A stretch of DNA of 64,000 bases. Source: Microvirga arabica. Its GTDB lineage: Bacteria; Pseudomonadota; Alphaproteobacteria; Rhizobiales; Beijerinckiaceae. A program made the translations under genes and the position numbers. Below, one piece after another: positions 63,207-64,000 of the stretch. The DNA lies in assembly GCF_016811235.1 (NCBI RefSeq), contig NZ_JAFBID010000006.1, positions 62,001-126,000 of the forward strand, written 5' to 3'. Numbering within the stretch: the first letter of the stretch is position 1; the number at the start of each line of letters is the position of its first letter. The notes below the pieces were generated by a model. It made no database searches. It had not been told where the DNA came from and saw only the letters and a program-made list of their open reading frames with translations.

Positions 63207-63641
63207 GGGGCGCATCATGATCTCGTTGGAACGACGAAGTGGCTGGTTGCAATTGTCAGAGTTATGAATGAGACCATGCCGCGAGAAAGATTGTGGATGA
63301 ATCTAACCAATATAAAACGTCTAGAGCCTCACCAGATTGTCCGGATCCGACAGGGCTTAACTTGCGCCAACTTCGACTCCCGCGAGAATGACTTTTTTCT
63401 GGCAATTTCCACGTGACTACCGAGTGTGACGCAGGGCATGAGCGAGAACAATCAACGGCGCGCCCGAATTAAGGCTATATTGGAGCTGAGCGAGATCCTT
63501 CATGAACCGCTTTGATCGCTACTCGTGTTAACCTATTTCACCTGAATACCGCTTCGTTTCATCATGCTGTCGTTGCCAGCAGAAGCCGGCTACGGCTTTA
63601 ATGAGCCACTTAAGCTAGATAAATTACAATCAGGTAAGATT
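63207..63641. other. Intergenic region before the partial HNH nuclease gene
   Basis: 435 bases. The only small frame of note is a 25-codon one at 63439-63516 (MSENNQRRARIKAILELSEI, then LHEPL) with AGGG just upstream, too short to call. A short repeat-like motif GCCGGCTACGGC occurs near 63585. No terminator or clear promoter was seen. Confidence 0.4.
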
Positions 63642-64000
63642 ATGCCGTGGGGACCTTTCCAAGAGCAACAACTCTACAATCGGCGACGTGATATCCACGC
63701 CGTCTATGGAGGACAACAACAAGGCGGCATCTGCACGCCGGGTGAGCACACCGTCGTAATCGTCTTCACTGGCGAGAGCGGTGAGCAGCACGGCTATGCG
63801 GACGGCTGGACGAACGAAGGCACCTTTCGCTACTTTGGCGAGGGTCAAGTTGGGGAAATGGTCTTCCAACGTGGCAATCGCGCCATCCGCGACCATCTCA
63901 TGGACGGCAAGGACCTCCTCGTCTTCCAGACGAGGGGCCGGGAAGGAGTGCGGTTTCTAGGGCAGTTCGAATGTGCTGGTTACAGCTTCGAGATGGCACC
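63642..64000 (+). CDS. Restriction endonuclease-like protein with SRA-type domain, 5-prime part (cut by window end)
   Basis: 119 codons are open from the ATG at 63642 to the window edge. The start MPWGPFQEQQLYNRRRDIHA, then GGQQQGGICTP, FTGESGEQHGYADGW, YFGEGQVGEM and GNRAIRDHLMDGKDLLVF match the YDG/SRA-like N-terminal domain found in many bacterial HNH (McrA-type) restriction enzymes, which read modified cytosine. The HNH part would be beyond the window. A leftward frame at 63630-63896 over the same DNA is a shadow. Confidence 0.8.
   Translation, partial: MPWGPFQEQQLYNRRRDIHAVYGGQQQGGICTPGEHTVVIVFTGESGEQHGYADGWTNEGTFRYFGEGQVGEMVFQRGNRAIRDHLMDGKDLLVFQTRGREGVRFLGQFECAGYSFEMA

Noticed and set aside
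63630-63896. Leftward 88-codon frame near the right edge
   Set aside because: The rightward frame over the same bases encodes a recognisable SRA-like domain; the leftward one is its shadow.
1-64000. CRISPR arrays, insertion sequences and prophage genes
   Set aside because: No regularly spaced repeats, transposase, integrase or phage structural genes were found on reading through the window.

Overview
The window looks like high-GC chromosomal DNA from an alphaproteobacterium of the Hyphomicrobiales, probably close to Microvirga or Methylobacterium. This is an inference from gene style: an HWE histidine kinase, TRAP and AlgQ-type transporters, a soluble chemotaxis array with a three-CheW protein, and PRC-barrel and FecR/CHASE2 proteins. 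No rRNA or other marker gene is present to fix the genus.

Bases 1-18000 are a polyuronate (alginate-like) utilisation region in two units. The left unit has a divergent GntR regulator (cut by the window start) and a forward operon: TRAP solute-binding protein, an internal terminator, the two TRAP permeases, kduI, kduD and kdgF. A TIM-barrel sugar isomerase converges on it. The right unit, read leftward, is GntR/FCD regulator, two AlgM-type permeases, an AlgQ-type alginate-oligosaccharide binding protein with a calcium loop, and a PL15 exo-lyase. Beside it lie a divergent SDR (candidate DEH reductase) and a secreted PL5 alginate lyase. PL5 would cut polymer outside the cytoplasm, the ABC system would import oligomers, PL15 would release unsaturated monomers, and KdgF with the SDR or KduI/KduD would lead to 2-keto-3-deoxygluconate. 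No ABC ATPase for the AlgQM system is in the window. An HWE sensor kinase and a PRC-barrel protein lie between the two units.

Bases 18000-22300 hold small housekeeping or unknown genes: an amidoligase, a ParB-like domain, a spermidine-synthase-like protein, three small unknowns, and cspA with a visible promoter, long leader and terminator. Bases 22300-33100 are a compact chemosensory operon: a membrane-free receptor with two signalling tips, a triple CheW, CheB, CheR, CheA, a STAS-like protein, CheY, CheC and a PAS hybrid kinase. Start and stop codons overlap at most junctions.

Bases 33400-44040 hold an NMT1-type ABC importer of unknown substrate and a second catabolic cluster: LacI regulator, fused TRAP permease, TRAP binding protein, VOC protein, RuBisCO-like protein and DUF1537 kinase. 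The last two resemble the 3-oxo-isoapionate kinase and phosphate-decarboxylating enzymes of D-apiose catabolism, but the upstream apiose enzymes are absent. Bases 44300-49330 hold a FecR-VCBS-VWA protein followed by a CHASE2 adenylate cyclase.

From 50100 to the right edge there is a defence-like island beyond a tRNA-Ser gene: type I restriction-modification (hsdM, hsdS, hsdR), two unrecognised genes on the opposite strand, a 1707-residue exonuclease-RecQ-UvrD fusion, and the start of an HNH-type restriction endonuclease cut by the window end. The giant helicase-nuclease and the two unknown genes beside it, and the RuBisCO-like cluster, are the best candidates for undescribed biology.
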